DNA of 64,000 nucleotides, taken from Saccharibacillus soli (GTDB lineage: Bacteria > Bacillota > Bacilli > Paenibacillales > Paenibacillaceae). Position 1 is the stretch's first letter. Every line of letters starts with the position of its first letter. Below the pieces are notes generated by a model. The model was not told the origin of the DNA, did not search any database, and was given only the letters and a program-made list of their open reading frames with translations. The translations under genes were made by a program, and so were the position numbers. Location: positions 682,001 through 746,000 of the forward strand of contig NIOB01000006.1 in assembly GCA_002189105.1 (NCBI GenBank), written 5' to 3'. This document shows, piece after piece, positions 30,328 to 38,931 of this stretch.

Positions 30328-30495
30328 TCTCCCCCTGTAACTTGACTCATCGAGAAGTTACTTTTTGATAATAAGTATAGCAATCTTGATCTGTTATACC
30401 AGAAAATATGGAGCAAGTCAGCAATTATTTTGTATTCGATATTTTTCCAAGGTAACCAAGAAGGAGATAAGGCTGCACGAGCACTCCGACAAGCA

Positions 30496-30529
30496 AAGAA
30501 AGACTTCTTACCTGTAGGCAAGAAGTCTT
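30496..30529 (-). terminator. Terminator of the sulfur-trafficking gene
   Basis: AAGACTTCTT (30500-30509) and AAGAAGTCTT (30520-30529) with an inner CC/GG pair, T-rich on the minus strand. The remaining intergenic DNA up to 30327 is AT-rich with no further feature. Confidence 0.75.
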
Positions 30530-30552
30530 GTTTATTGCATATAAAAGGGCAC

Positions 30553-33195
30553 TCACACAAACAAATTATGATTCGCCACCGAAGCTTGCCCGAGATAATA
30601 ACCGACTCCGCCAATGCGGACTCCATCCATCAATTCTTCCTGCTTGATGCCCATAAGATCCATGGACATCTGGCAGGCGACCATCTCTACGCCTTGATCG
30701 GCTGCGCTGCGGATCAGGGACTCCAGGGAATCCACGTTGTGATTTTTCATCAGCCCGCGAATCATCTTGGGGCCAACGCCCATCATATTCATCCGCGACA
30801 GGCCCAACTTATGGCTGCTGCGCGGCAGCATCAGATCGAACATGCGTCCCATGAATGACTTGGAAGCTGCTTGGCTTCCCGGCTTGCGGATAATATTCAA
30901 GCCCCAGAAGGTGAAGAACAGGGTCACTTTACGCCCGCTGGCCGCTGCGCCGTTGGCGATGATAAAGGCAGCGATGGCTTTATCCAGATCGCCGTTGAAG
31001 ACGACCATGGTACTGGCTGGATCGGCAGCCAGACCCGGCTGAGAAGCGGGATGGGAGACTGGATGGGAGGCGTCTTTGGCCTCTGGCTTGGCCAGCACCG
31101 CCTCAATCGTACCGCCTGGACCGCGTTCCAGCCTCAGCAGCGAAGCACCCGCCATGCCCGCCCAGGCCTTAATGTCCTCGTAGAAGCCCGGATCAGAAGC
31201 CTGAACCCGCAGAGTCTGCCCGGATTCCAGCGCATCCATCGCCTGCTTCACCTGCATCAATGGCCCTGGGCAGCTCAAGCCCCGTGCATCCAGTTCCCGG
31301 TCGATCTTCGCCGGAACTGTTTCGGTTGCCTGTTCAGATGTATAAACTTGCAAAAGTTCACGGGTTTGCCCGGACTGCTGGGCTTCGGCAGAGATGGAGG
31401 AAGTCAGCGGCGCTGCCTGCGGACTGCCAGTGGGTACACCCGCCGATACTTCTTCTCGGGAAGACGCCGCATCGTTATTTCCGATTCCACTGTTATGACC
31501 ATTTCCATCCCCATCTGGTGTGGGAAGAGAGGTTGGCGTGAATTGAGCCTGACGATACGTCTTATAACCGCCGCTCAAGTTGCGGACGTCGAATCCGTGC
31601 TGACGCAGAATCTGCGAAGCGGTATATCCGCGAAGTCCCACTTGGCAGTATACCCAGATCTGCTTGGATGCATCTAATTCATGCAGTCGATGCCGCAGTT
31701 CGTCAACCGGGATCGAGAGAGAACCGGGGATATGACCGCCCTGATGTTCCAGTTCACTGCGCACATCCAGTAGAATTGATTCCTCCGGATTGCGATTAAC
31801 GAGTTCATCGTAGGAGAAATTAATCGCGCGTCCGGCTACGATGTTTTCCGCTGCGTAACCGGCCATATTGACCGGGTCTTTGGCTGAAGAGAACGGCGGG
31901 GCGTAACTCAATTCCAGTTCGGTCAGATCGGTGACGCTGCCGCCAAAGCGAATCGCTACCGCAATGTCGTCGATTCGTTTTTCCACACCTTCATAGCCAA
32001 CCGCCTGAGCACCCAGCACTTTGCCTTCTGGCGTAAACAGCAGCTTGAGTGCAATAGCACTGGCTCCCGGATAATAAGAAGCATGAGAAGAAGGATGAAC
32101 GATAACGCTGCGGTAAGGAATGTCGAGACGTTTCAGCGTTTTCTCGTTGCTGCCAGTCGAAGCCGCAGTCAGCTCAAACACCTTAATAACCGAGGTTCCC
32201 TGCGTTCCCTTGTATACGGTGTCCAGTCCCGCGATCCGGTCAGCCACAATGCGTCCCTGTTTGTTGGCAGGGCCAGCCAGTGGAACAGCAGTAGTGAATC
32301 CATGCACATAGTCCTTTACTTCAACAGCGTCGCCAACGGCGTAGATATGCTTCAGATTGGTCTCCATGCGTTCGTTGACCTGAATATGCCCACGAGCACC
32401 AAGTGCAATCCCGCTATCATTCAGGAAACTCGTGTCCGGTGTGACGCCAATAGCCAGAATCACCAAATCTGCGGCTACCGCGTTCCCTTCAGCCAATTCA
32501 ACTCCAATTCCTTTTTTACCGGGGGCCTGATTCAACGAACGGAATCCCTGAACACGCTGAGAGAATAGCAGCTTGGCGCCATGCTGCTGCATTTCCTGCG
32601 CCAGTGAAGCCGCCATCTCGGGATCGAAAGGCGCCAGCAGTTGAGCGTTTCCTTCAATCAGCGTCGTATCGAGTCCGGCTTCGATCAGATTCTCTGCCAT
32701 CTCGACGCCGATGAATCCGCCGCCGATCACGATAGCGGAACGGGCAGCACCTGAGGAGACCTTCTCCTTGATCTTGTCAATATCCGGGATATTGCGCACG
32801 GTGTGAATCAGCGGATGATCGATGCCGGGAAGGTTGGGCATGATGGGACGTGCGCCTGGTGACAGGATCAACTCGTCATAGCTCTCTTCATATAATCCTC
32901 GTTCGGCACTCTGAACTTGTATAACGTGGCGTTCCGGATGAACGGCAACCACTTCGCTGTGCGTCCGCACGTCAATCCGGAAGCGGGCGTGCATGCCCTG
33001 CGGCGTCTGCACCAGCAGACGCTCCCGATCAGTGATGGAGCCGCCAATGTAATAAGGCAGTCCGCAGTTGGCAAACGAGATATAAGGTCCTTTTTCAAAC
33101 ATGATAATGTCCGCCTGCTCATCCAGTCGGCGCAGACGTGCGGCAGCCGAAGCCCCTCCAGCCACACCGCCAACGATCAATACCTTTTTGTTCAC
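30553..33195 (-). CDS. CoA-disulfide reductase / rhodanese / TusA / DsrE fusion
   Basis: 880 residues in four domains. (1) FAD/NAD(P)H disulfide reductase, about 1-450: IVGGVAGGASAAARLRRLDE at the FAD site and the redox Cys44 in FANCGLPYYIGG, as in CoA-disulfide reductases. (2) Rhodanese, about 462-555, with the persulfide Cys in VYCQVGLRGY. (3) TusA-like, about 630-700, with LDARGLSCPGPLMQ. (4) DsrE-type, about 725-880, with a Cys in EMVACQMSMDLMG. The set would reduce or pass persulfide sulfur between carriers, in the cytoplasm. GTG start, overlapping the stop of the ArsR gene (GTGA), so the two are translationally coupled. Confidence 0.92.
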   Translation of the reverse strand: MNKKVLIVGGVAGGASAAARLRRLDEQADIIMFEKGPYISFANCGLPYYIGGSITDRERLLVQTPQGMHARFRIDVRTHSEVVAVHPERHVIQVQSAERGLYEESYDELILSPGARPIMPNLPGIDHPLIHTVRNIPDIDKIKEKVSSGAARSAIVIGGGFIGVEMAENLIEAGLDTTLIEGNAQLLAPFDPEMAASLAQEMQQHGAKLLFSQRVQGFRSLNQAPGKKGIGVELAEGNAVAADLVILAIGVTPDTSFLNDSGIALGARGHIQVNERMETNLKHIYAVGDAVEVKDYVHGFTTAVPLAGPANKQGRIVADRIAGLDTVYKGTQGTSVIKVFELTAASTGSNEKTLKRLDIPYRSVIVHPSSHASYYPGASAIALKLLFTPEGKVLGAQAVGYEGVEKRIDDIAVAIRFGGSVTDLTELELSYAPPFSSAKDPVNMAGYAAENIVAGRAINFSYDELVNRNPEESILLDVRSELEHQGGHIPGSLSIPVDELRHRLHELDASKQIWVYCQVGLRGYTASQILRQHGFDVRNLSGGYKTYRQAQFTPTSLPTPDGDGNGHNSGIGNNDAASSREEVSAGVPTGSPQAAPLTSSISAEAQQSGQTRELLQVYTSEQATETVPAKIDRELDARGLSCPGPLMQVKQAMDALESGQTLRVQASDPGFYEDIKAWAGMAGASLLRLERGPGGTIEAVLAKPEAKDASHPVSHPASQPGLAADPASTMVVFNGDLDKAIAAFIIANGAAASGRKVTLFFTFWGLNIIRKPGSQAASKSFMGRMFDLMLPRSSHKLGLSRMNMMGVGPKMIRGLMKNHNVDSLESLIRSAADQGVEMVACQMSMDLMGIKQEELMDGVRIGGVGYYLGQASVANHNLFV

Positions 33196-33515
33196 GATTC
33201 ACACTCTTCCTCTCCGAATAACACCTTCACGATGGATTCAACCCTCGAGTCAGCGATCACATAATAGACTTCCAGACCGGTTCGCTCCGCTGCGACAAGA
33301 CCTGCACTGCGCAGCTTCTGTAGGTGCTGGGAGACGGTAGATTGCGGCAGACCCAGACATTCCTGCATATACGAAACGTTACACTTTTGCTTACGAATCA
33401 GTCCGCGTACAATACACAAGCGGATGGGGTGTGAAAGCGCCTTGAGCAGTTCAGCTGGTTCGTCAAACTGCTTCAGATCGCCTTGGTCAAAATCAGGAAT
33501 CGTCAAGTTAACCAC
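33192..33515 (-). CDS. ArsR family repressor, candidate persulfide sensor
   Basis: 107 residues with a winged helix: LLKALSHPIRLCIVRGLIRK, then SYMQECLGLPQSTVSQHLQK as the recognition helix, and GLEVYYVIADSRVESIV. There is no arsenic CVCDLC motif. Cysteines occur in LCIVRG, KCNVSY, QECLG and near the C-terminus (EECES). Such placement resembles persulfide-responsive BigR/SqrR-type members rather than metal sensors, which fits its partner enzyme; this is inference. First gene of a two-gene operon, overlapping the next by four bases. A 30-bp dyad lies just before it. Confidence 0.88.
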   Translation of the reverse strand: MVNLTIPDFDQGDLKQFDEPAELLKALSHPIRLCIVRGLIRKQKCNVSYMQECLGLPQSTVSQHLQKLRSAGLVAAERTGLEVYYVIADSRVESIVKVLFGEEECES

Positions 33516-33518
33516 CTC

Positions 33519-33548
33519 TATATCGTTATATTAGAATATTACGATATA
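33519..33548. promoter_or_regulatory. 30-bp inverted repeat, probable operator of the ArsR-type repressor
   Basis: TATATCGTTATATT-AG-AATATTACGATATA: two 14-base arms with one mismatch, placed right upstream of the ArsR gene. The size and AT-rich form are typical of ArsR operators. Confidence 0.78.
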
Positions 33549-33674
33549 GTATAGAGAAATGTCAAATGTCTTTTTTGAAAGGAGAAATATTCGATTTTGG
33601 ACCGAGATTTTGCAGTGGATTTGACAACGCTCCCATTTTGCTGCAAGGTAAGAAAGAAGGCGTGAACGTTTTAA

Positions 33675-33688
33675 CGCAAACGATTGCA
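33675..33688 (+). promoter_or_regulatory. Candidate cre site upstream of the alpha-glucosidase
   Basis: CGCAAACGATTGCA matches the cre consensus TGNAANCGNWNNCA at 13 of 14 positions. It lies 135 bases before the GH31 start. No clear -35/-10 pair was found nearby. Confidence 0.5.
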
Positions 33689-33822
33689 CAAAGTGCCTTG
33701 AATAAATGAAGACAGAGGTAAAGTTACTTTGTTAGGGTCAAGGTGCGAGACATTTTTTTACTGGAATCACTCCCTTGAATCACTTCATTGAGACAAGTCG
33801 TTAAAAGGAGGACAACAGGCAG

Positions 33823-36192
33823 ATGTGGGGTAAACGAACAGGGTATGAAAAGGAAGGTCGGCGGGTAAAGCTTGGGTTTGAAAGCGGAGAGGGATGGATC
33901 GAGATCATCAATCCGTGGGTGATCCATGTCTTTGCTCCTTTACATACGCCCGAGCCGGAATCGCGCGCGGTTGAGCAGCCGAATCCGGCGTTTGAAGTCT
34001 GCGATTATCGGGTCAGCGAGCATGAAGGACAGCTGGAGATTGCGACGGAGCAGCTCATCATCCGCGTATATGACCATTTTTATGTGGACATTTACGATGC
34101 AGCAGGTACGCCTCTTTGCCTCGACTACCGGGGTGGGCGTGATCCGTTTCTGCGCCGGGGCAATGTCAGCATTGCCGAAGGGGAAGGCCATGAAGCCATG
34201 CGAACCAGCGGCCACCACAAGATCGAAGTGCTCAAAGCGATGGAGGGCGGTGAGAAGTTCTATGGATTGGGCGACAAGACCGGTCCATTGAATAAACGGG
34301 GTTATGAGTATGAGATGTGGAATACGGATGATCCGTCACCACATGTCGAGAGCCACAAGTCGCTGTACAAGAGTATTCCGTTTTTCATCACCTTGAAGGA
34401 ACGGGCGGCATATGGGCTGTTCTTCGATAATCCGTTCAAGACTTTCTTTGACCTGGGCAAAGAAAACTCCGCGTATTATTACTTCGGTGCGGATGACGGC
34501 AACCTGGATTATTATTTTGTGCAGGGCCCGGAAGTTCGGGATGTCGTGACGCGCTATACGGCTCTGACCGGACGTACGCCGCTGCCGCAGCTGTGGACGC
34601 TGGGCGCTCATCAATCAAGATGGTCGTATGCGCCGGAGTCCCGGGTGTTGGAAGTGGCCGAGAAGTTCCGCGAACATGATCTGCCGCTGGATGCGATTCA
34701 TCTGGACATCGACTATATGGACGGCTATCGGGTGTTTACGTGGGATAATGAGCGTTTCCCAGACCCGGTGGCGCTGACGGCAAGGCTGCGGGATATGGGC
34801 ATCAAGATCGTGACGATCATCGACCCCGGTGTCAAAAAAGACAAAGGTTACCGCATCTACGACGAAGGTTTGGAAAAAGGCTATTACGCGACCGACAAAG
34901 ACGGCGTGACTTACGTAAACAGCGTCTGGCCAGGCGATTCCGTGTATCCCGACTTCTCGGATGAGCCCGTGCGACGCTGGTGGGCAGGCAATCAGAAGAT
35001 CATGCTGGACACAGGTGTTGCCGGGATCTGGAACGACATGAATGAGCCTGCGAGTTTCACCGGGCCGCTGCCGGACGATGTGCAGTTCAAGAATGATGGC
35101 CGCCCGGCAGATCATCGGGAGATCCATAATGTCTATGGTCATCTGATGTCCAAATCAACGTTTGAGGGGATTCTGGAAGCGACCGGCAAACGACCGTTTG
35201 TGATTACACGGGCGGCTTATGCAGGAACGCAAAAATATTCGACGGTCTGGACGGGTGACAATCAGAGTTTCTGGGAGCACCTTCGTCTGTCGATTCCGCA
35301 GCTGTTGAACCTGGGACTAAGCGGATTCGCGTTCAGCGGCTGCGACGTGGGCGGATTCTCGCATGACTGTACGCCGGAGCTGTTGGTACGCTGGGTGCAG
35401 GTGGGTGCGTTTAGCCCCCTGTTCCGCAACCATACGGCGATTGGTACGCGTGACCAGGAGCCGTGGGCTTATGACGAAGCGACGCTGGATGCTTATCGCA
35501 AGGCGATGAAGCTTCGCTACCGTTTGCTTCCTTATCTGTATGATCTGATGCGAGAAGCCGAACATACCGGTCTGGCGCCGCTGCGCCCGCTGCTGCTGGA
35601 CTATGCGCATGACGAGAACACACTTGAGATCGACGATCAATTCCTGTTTGGCCGCCACATTCTGGTTGCTCCGGTAGTGGAACAGGGCAAACGCCATCGC
35701 GCGGTCTATCTGCCAGAGGGCAAATGGTATGATGACCGCACGGGTGAATTGTTGGAAGGCGGACGTATGATTCTGGCCGATGCGCCGCTGGATGTCTGCC
35801 CGCTGTATGTGCGTGCAGGCACGCTGCTGCCGGCCTACCCGGATCGCCGTTATGTCGGGGAGCGCAAGGTGGATGAGCTGCTGCTGTATGTCTATCCGGG
35901 CAGCGGAGACTATACGCATTTTGAAGACGATGGAGAGAGCTTCGCTTACCGCGACGGCGGGTACAACGAATATCACTTCAGCCAGAAGGAAACGCAGCAG
36001 GGCCTTACTCTTCGCTTGGAGAAAAAACACGCCGGATATGCGGAAGGCTACGAGTGGATTCGCGTGACGATTCATGGACTTCAGGCTGCTTCGGTGACGT
36101 TGGATGGCCAACCGATCGAGTTTGAGACCGAAGATGGCAATACGGAACTGTTGGTGTCGGCAAGCGGCGGGGAGATCTTGCTACACATCTGA
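33823..36192 (+). CDS. GH31 alpha-glucosidase
   Basis: 789 residues, cytoplasmic (no signal peptide). The nucleophile Asp is in GIWNDMNEPASF (about residue 404) and the acid Asp in WTGDNQSFWEH (about 476). Before them are the N-terminal GH31 beta-sandwich (YGLGDKTGPLNKRGYEYEMW) and the barrel start (LDAIHLDIDYMDGYRVF). It should release alpha-glucose from oligosaccharides such as isomaltose or maltose. AAAGGAGG precedes the ATG. A cre-like site upstream suggests glucose repression. Confidence 0.95.
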   Translation: MWGKRTGYEKEGRRVKLGFESGEGWIEIINPWVIHVFAPLHTPEPESRAVEQPNPAFEVCDYRVSEHEGQLEIATEQLIIRVYDHFYVDIYDAAGTPLCLDYRGGRDPFLRRGNVSIAEGEGHEAMRTSGHHKIEVLKAMEGGEKFYGLGDKTGPLNKRGYEYEMWNTDDPSPHVESHKSLYKSIPFFITLKERAAYGLFFDNPFKTFFDLGKENSAYYYFGADDGNLDYYFVQGPEVRDVVTRYTALTGRTPLPQLWTLGAHQSRWSYAPESRVLEVAEKFREHDLPLDAIHLDIDYMDGYRVFTWDNERFPDPVALTARLRDMGIKIVTIIDPGVKKDKGYRIYDEGLEKGYYATDKDGVTYVNSVWPGDSVYPDFSDEPVRRWWAGNQKIMLDTGVAGIWNDMNEPASFTGPLPDDVQFKNDGRPADHREIHNVYGHLMSKSTFEGILEATGKRPFVITRAAYAGTQKYSTVWTGDNQSFWEHLRLSIPQLLNLGLSGFAFSGCDVGGFSHDCTPELLVRWVQVGAFSPLFRNHTAIGTRDQEPWAYDEATLDAYRKAMKLRYRLLPYLYDLMREAEHTGLAPLRPLLLDYAHDENTLEIDDQFLFGRHILVAPVVEQGKRHRAVYLPEGKWYDDRTGELLEGGRMILADAPLDVCPLYVRAGTLLPAYPDRRYVGERKVDELLLYVYPGSGDYTHFEDDGESFAYRDGGYNEYHFSQKETQQGLTLRLEKKHAGYAEGYEWIRVTIHGLQAASVTLDGQPIEFETEDGNTELLVSASGGEILLHI

Positions 36193-36316
36193 TGGATGTC
36201 CGCTAAGGCAAGGTGGCTGCTGTCTCGGTTTCAGAGTAGGGCAAAACGGGGAAATGGATGACGGACGACGCGGAACTTCTCCGCGTCCAACTCACTTGAT
36301 ACCGGAGGTGCCGATC

Positions 36317-36553
36317 ATGGCCAAGATTGCAGTAGAAAAACCATTTGCGGATGTCAAAGAAGCGCTTGAGGAACAAGGATACGAAGCACAATTGTTCGAC
36401 AGCGACGAACAGATCAGCGGCTTCGATCTTGGGGTAGTACGCACACTTAACGATGGTAACGTCGATCAATTTGATTTCCCTGTCGTCAGCATTGAGGGCA
36501 TGTCGATTGATGATGTGGTAGCGCGGGTACGTCAGGCTCTTGAACCGGCGTAA
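36317..36553 (+). CDS. YkuS-like small protein (UPF0180 family)
   Basis: 78 residues, matching in length and pattern the UPF0180/YkuS family of spore-formers: start MAKIAVEKPFADVKEALEEQ, a GFDLGVVRTLNDGN centre, and an end with SIDDVVARVRQALE. Function unknown. CGGAGGTG lies eight bases before the ATG; the frame opening at 36104 runs over the GH31 end and is not used. It stands just downstream of the alpha-glucosidase but has its own terminator. Confidence 0.75.
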   Translation: MAKIAVEKPFADVKEALEEQGYEAQLFDSDEQISGFDLGVVRTLNDGNVDQFDFPVVSIEGMSIDDVVARVRQALEPA

Positions 36554-36566
36554 GGTTGGATGAAAT

Positions 36567-36621
36567 GGCTCTGCCTGGCAGAGGACCGATACCCTTCGGT
36601 TCACCCAGTGCAGAGCCTTTT
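36567..36621 (+). terminator. Terminator after the YkuS-like gene
   Basis: GGCTCTGC and GCAGAGCC with a 35-base loop, then TTTT. Confidence 0.6.
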
Positions 36622-36644
36622 ACATACCCAGAAAGAGTTCGATT

Positions 36645-36672
36645 TTGTCACAGCGCCACGAACCTATATAAT
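36645..36672 (+). promoter_or_regulatory. yhaM promoter
   Basis: TTGTCA-N16-TATAAT, about 45 bases before the yhaM start. Confidence 0.7.
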
Positions 36673-36718
36673 AGAAGAAAGGGATCTTTTCCCGGACTCA
36701 ACTTCTTGGAGGAACGCA

Positions 36719-37684
36719 ATGAAAACGATCAAAGAATTTATCGAAGGCGATGACATTACAGGATTCTATCTGCTGAAGTCTGCCGAATTGAAGCAAACCA
36801 ATTCGACGCCCCCTAAAGATTATTTTGATATGGTACTGGCTGATGCAAGCGGTGAAATCCCGGCGAAGCTGTGGGAAGTCAGCATAACGGACAAGGAAAC
36901 CTTCTTTGCTCCCATGCTGGTAAAAGTGCGTGGAATTGTACAGAAATACAGAGAGAAACCGCAGTTCAAGGTAACGAAGCTGCGTGCAGCCGACCCGGCA
37001 GATGGCTATACGCTGACTGACTTTATCCGTTCCGCTCCCGTGCCGCCAAATGATCTGGTCTATACGATCAAGACGACTGCGGCAGGCATTGCCGATTCTG
37101 ATCTGCGCCGCATTGTGGACTACTGCATCGAGAAGGTCGGTGACAAGCTGATGCATTACCCGGCGGCCAAAGGCATGCACCATGCTTTCTATGCAGGACT
37201 TGCTTATCATACCGTGCGTATGCTGGAACTGGCCGAATTCATCTGCAAGCAGCGTCCATTCCTGAACCGCGATCTGCTGCTGGCGGGTATTATTCTGCAT
37301 GACATCGCCAAGACCGAAGAAATGACCGCCGAGCTGGGCGTAGTATCGGAATACAGCTTCACCGGTAAATTGATGGGACATCTGGCGCTGGCTTCAACCT
37401 GGGTGACGGAAGCGGCGATCAAGCTGGAGATGGACCCTTCATCGTCAAAAGTCATCCTGATGCAGCACATGATTCTGGCCCACCATAACAAAGGCGAGTG
37501 GGGCAGCCCTGTGCAGCCGCAGACCGCCGAAGCGATTGCGCTGCATTATATCGACCAGCTTGACGCCAAGCTGCAAGCGGCGGAAGATGCACTTGATATG
37601 ATGCCGGACAATGAAGAGTGGACAGTTCCGCTGCGCGTGTTGGAAGGCAAAGCGCTGTACCGTGGGCCCAAAAGCAAAGAATAA
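36719..37684 (+). CDS. yhaM: 3'-5' exoribonuclease YhaM
   Basis: 321 residues, close to the 314 of Bacillus YhaM. The N-terminal OB-fold (about 10-105, with FYLLKSAELKQTNSTPPKDY) is followed by an HD phosphohydrolase-type domain (about 160-290) with GMHHAFYAGLAYHTVRMLE, LAGIILHDIAK, and a later HMILAHHNKGEWG. The metal-binding His and Asp residues are present. It trims RNA 3' ends. The frame opens at 36560, but the ATG at 36719 with GGAGG in front is the conserved start. Confidence 0.94.
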   Translation: MKTIKEFIEGDDITGFYLLKSAELKQTNSTPPKDYFDMVLADASGEIPAKLWEVSITDKETFFAPMLVKVRGIVQKYREKPQFKVTKLRAADPADGYTLTDFIRSAPVPPNDLVYTIKTTAAGIADSDLRRIVDYCIEKVGDKLMHYPAAKGMHHAFYAGLAYHTVRMLELAEFICKQRPFLNRDLLLAGIILHDIAKTEEMTAELGVVSEYSFTGKLMGHLALASTWVTEAAIKLEMDPSSSKVILMQHMILAHHNKGEWGSPVQPQTAEAIALHYIDQLDAKLQAAEDALDMMPDNEEWTVPLRVLEGKALYRGPKSKE

Positions 37685-37731
37685 TCAAGCAGGTTTCACC
37701 AAGTTCCACTAACCCATTTTAGATCAACAGA

Positions 37732-37778
37732 GCAGTCTGTCACGACGTGAAAACCGTTGTTGGGCAGGCTGTTTTTTA
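37732..37778 (+). terminator. Terminator after yhaM
   Basis: CAGTCTGTC pairs with GGCAGGCTG (two G-U pairs) and is followed by six T. Confidence 0.55.
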
Positions 37779-37792
37779 TTTGAAAAAGAGAG

Positions 37793-37829
37793 TTGACAAA
37801 ATAAATGCAATGTAACTATAATAGTTACA
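37793..37829 (+). promoter_or_regulatory. Promoter with a perfect 19-base palindrome over the -10 box
   Basis: TTGACA-N18-TATAAT. The sequence TGTAACTATAATAGTTACA (37811-37829) is a perfect dyad around the -10. This looks like the operator of a HxlR- or MarR-type redox or electrophile sensor, by analogy only. No regulator gene is adjacent. Confidence 0.7.
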
Positions 37830-37884
37830 AATGAATCGATGCGATCCTTACGCATCCCAATTACCTAAATGGAGGTTTTATATT

Positions 37885-38526
37885 ATGAAAATCGCAGTTA
37901 TCGGCGCAACCGGCAAAGCAGGCAGCCTGATCGTACAAGAAGCCAAATCCCGTGGTCACGAAGTCACGGCATTCGTGCGCAGTGCATCCAAGTTCAATGA
38001 AGCAGGCGTGGCTGTCGTTGAAAAAGACGTACTGAATCTGACTGCGGAAGACGTAAAAGGATTCGATGCGGTGGTGAACGCAATCAGCATGCCACCAGGC
38101 CAAGAGTCCGGCCACGTTGAAGCCGGTCGTAAGCTGATCGAAGCGTTCAAGGGCGCTCCGGAGACCCGTCTGATCGTAGTGGGCGGCGCAGGCAGCCTGT
38201 TCGTCGATGAAGCCAAGACCACTCGTCTGGTCGATACACCGGACTTCCCGGATCTCTACAAGCCAACGGCTTCCAACCAGGGTCAAAACCTGCTGGATCT
38301 GCAAGCTTCGGAAGGTATCCAATGGACGTTCGTCAGCCCGGCTGCTTTCTTCGATGCCGATGGCAAGAGAACCGGCAGCTACCAGGCCGCAGGTGATGTC
38401 CTGACCGTTAACGCCACAGGCGATAGCTACATCAGCTACCCGGACTACGCCATTGCGATCGTGGACGAGATCGAGAAGGCAGAGCATGTGAACGAACGCT
38501 TCAGCGTGGTGGGGGAGAAGGCCTAA
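37885..38526 (+). CDS. NAD(P)H-binding reductase (atypical SDR, NmrA/YwnB-like)
   Basis: 213 residues. KIAVIGATGKAGSLIVQEAK is the Rossmann glycine motif (GxTGxxG) and VTAFVRSASKF follows the second strand. No YxxxK; LIVVGGAGSLFVDE and TFVSPAAFFDADGKRTG fit the flavin-reductase-like/NmrA subgroup. TGGAGG lies before the ATG. A palindrome covers its promoter, so it is inducible, perhaps by electrophiles or oxidants; the substrate is unknown. Confidence 0.85.
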   Translation: MKIAVIGATGKAGSLIVQEAKSRGHEVTAFVRSASKFNEAGVAVVEKDVLNLTAEDVKGFDAVVNAISMPPGQESGHVEAGRKLIEAFKGAPETRLIVVGGAGSLFVDEAKTTRLVDTPDFPDLYKPTASNQGQNLLDLQASEGIQWTFVSPAAFFDADGKRTGSYQAAGDVLTVNATGDSYISYPDYAIAIVDEIEKAEHVNERFSVVGEKA

Positions 38527-38544
38527 GTTCTTGCTTGGAGCGTT

Positions 38545-38629
38545 AACAGCCGGTGGAGGCTTCCGATGTGCCTTTCTCCGAAAGTCTGCAGCTCCTACAC
38601 TGAACCATCTCCTTCGCTAGGCGGCTGTT
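38545..38629. repeat. Intergenic stem-loop block 1
   Basis: Outer arms AACAGCCG (38545-38552) and CGGCTGTT (38622-38629) enclose about 70 bases. These include CTCCTACACTGAACC at 38592-38606, whose exact reverse complement GGTTCAGTGTAGGAG occurs in block 2 at 38747-38761. No coding frame. Confidence 0.6.
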
Positions 38630-38668
38630 GAAGGCATTCGTCCTTCTGTAATAAATATAAAAAGAAAG

Positions 38669-38699
38669 GACGCGATCTGAGCGGGATCGCGTCTTTTTT
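38669..38699 (+). terminator. Terminator downstream of the SDR gene
   Basis: GACGCGATC-TGAGCGG-GATCGCGTC followed by six T. Confidence 0.85.
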
Positions 38700-38902
38700 G
38701 TTTGGCAATTCGCTTTGTTAGGGAAGGCCTTTAGGCGGAGTGAGGGGGTTCAGTGTAGGAGACCTGGCGTTCGCCTTTGAAACCGGGAAATTACATTTTG
38801 ATCTAATCAAAATTTCCTGGTTTCAACAAGCGACCGAAACGAACCCCCTCACGGAGCCATCCCCAGGCCTTCCCCAACGAACAGGAATTGCCCAACAAAA
38901 AA
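38694..38902. repeat. Long imperfect inverted repeat (about 210 bp)
   Basis: The left and right halves are complementary over most of their length: TTTTTTGTT/AACAAAAAA at the outside, then GGCAATTC/GAATTGCC, GGGAAGGCCT/AGGCCTTCCC, TGAGGGGGTTC/GAACCCCCTCA, GAAACCGGGAAATT/AATTTCCTGGTTTC, and ATTTTGAT/ATCAAAAT at the tip. It sits between convergent genes and between two terminators. A reading frame crosses it on the plus strand but lacks a ribosome site. Nature unknown: palindromic repeat element, non-autonomous mobile element, or structured RNA. Confidence 0.8.
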
Positions 38903-38925
38903 AGCGATCCCCGAAAGGATCGCTT
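38897..38925 (-). terminator. Terminator of the opuA operon
   Basis: Minus strand AAGCGATCC-loop-GGATCGCTT followed by a run of T; directly after the opuAC stop. Confidence 0.85.
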
Positions 38926-38931
38926 CCATTC

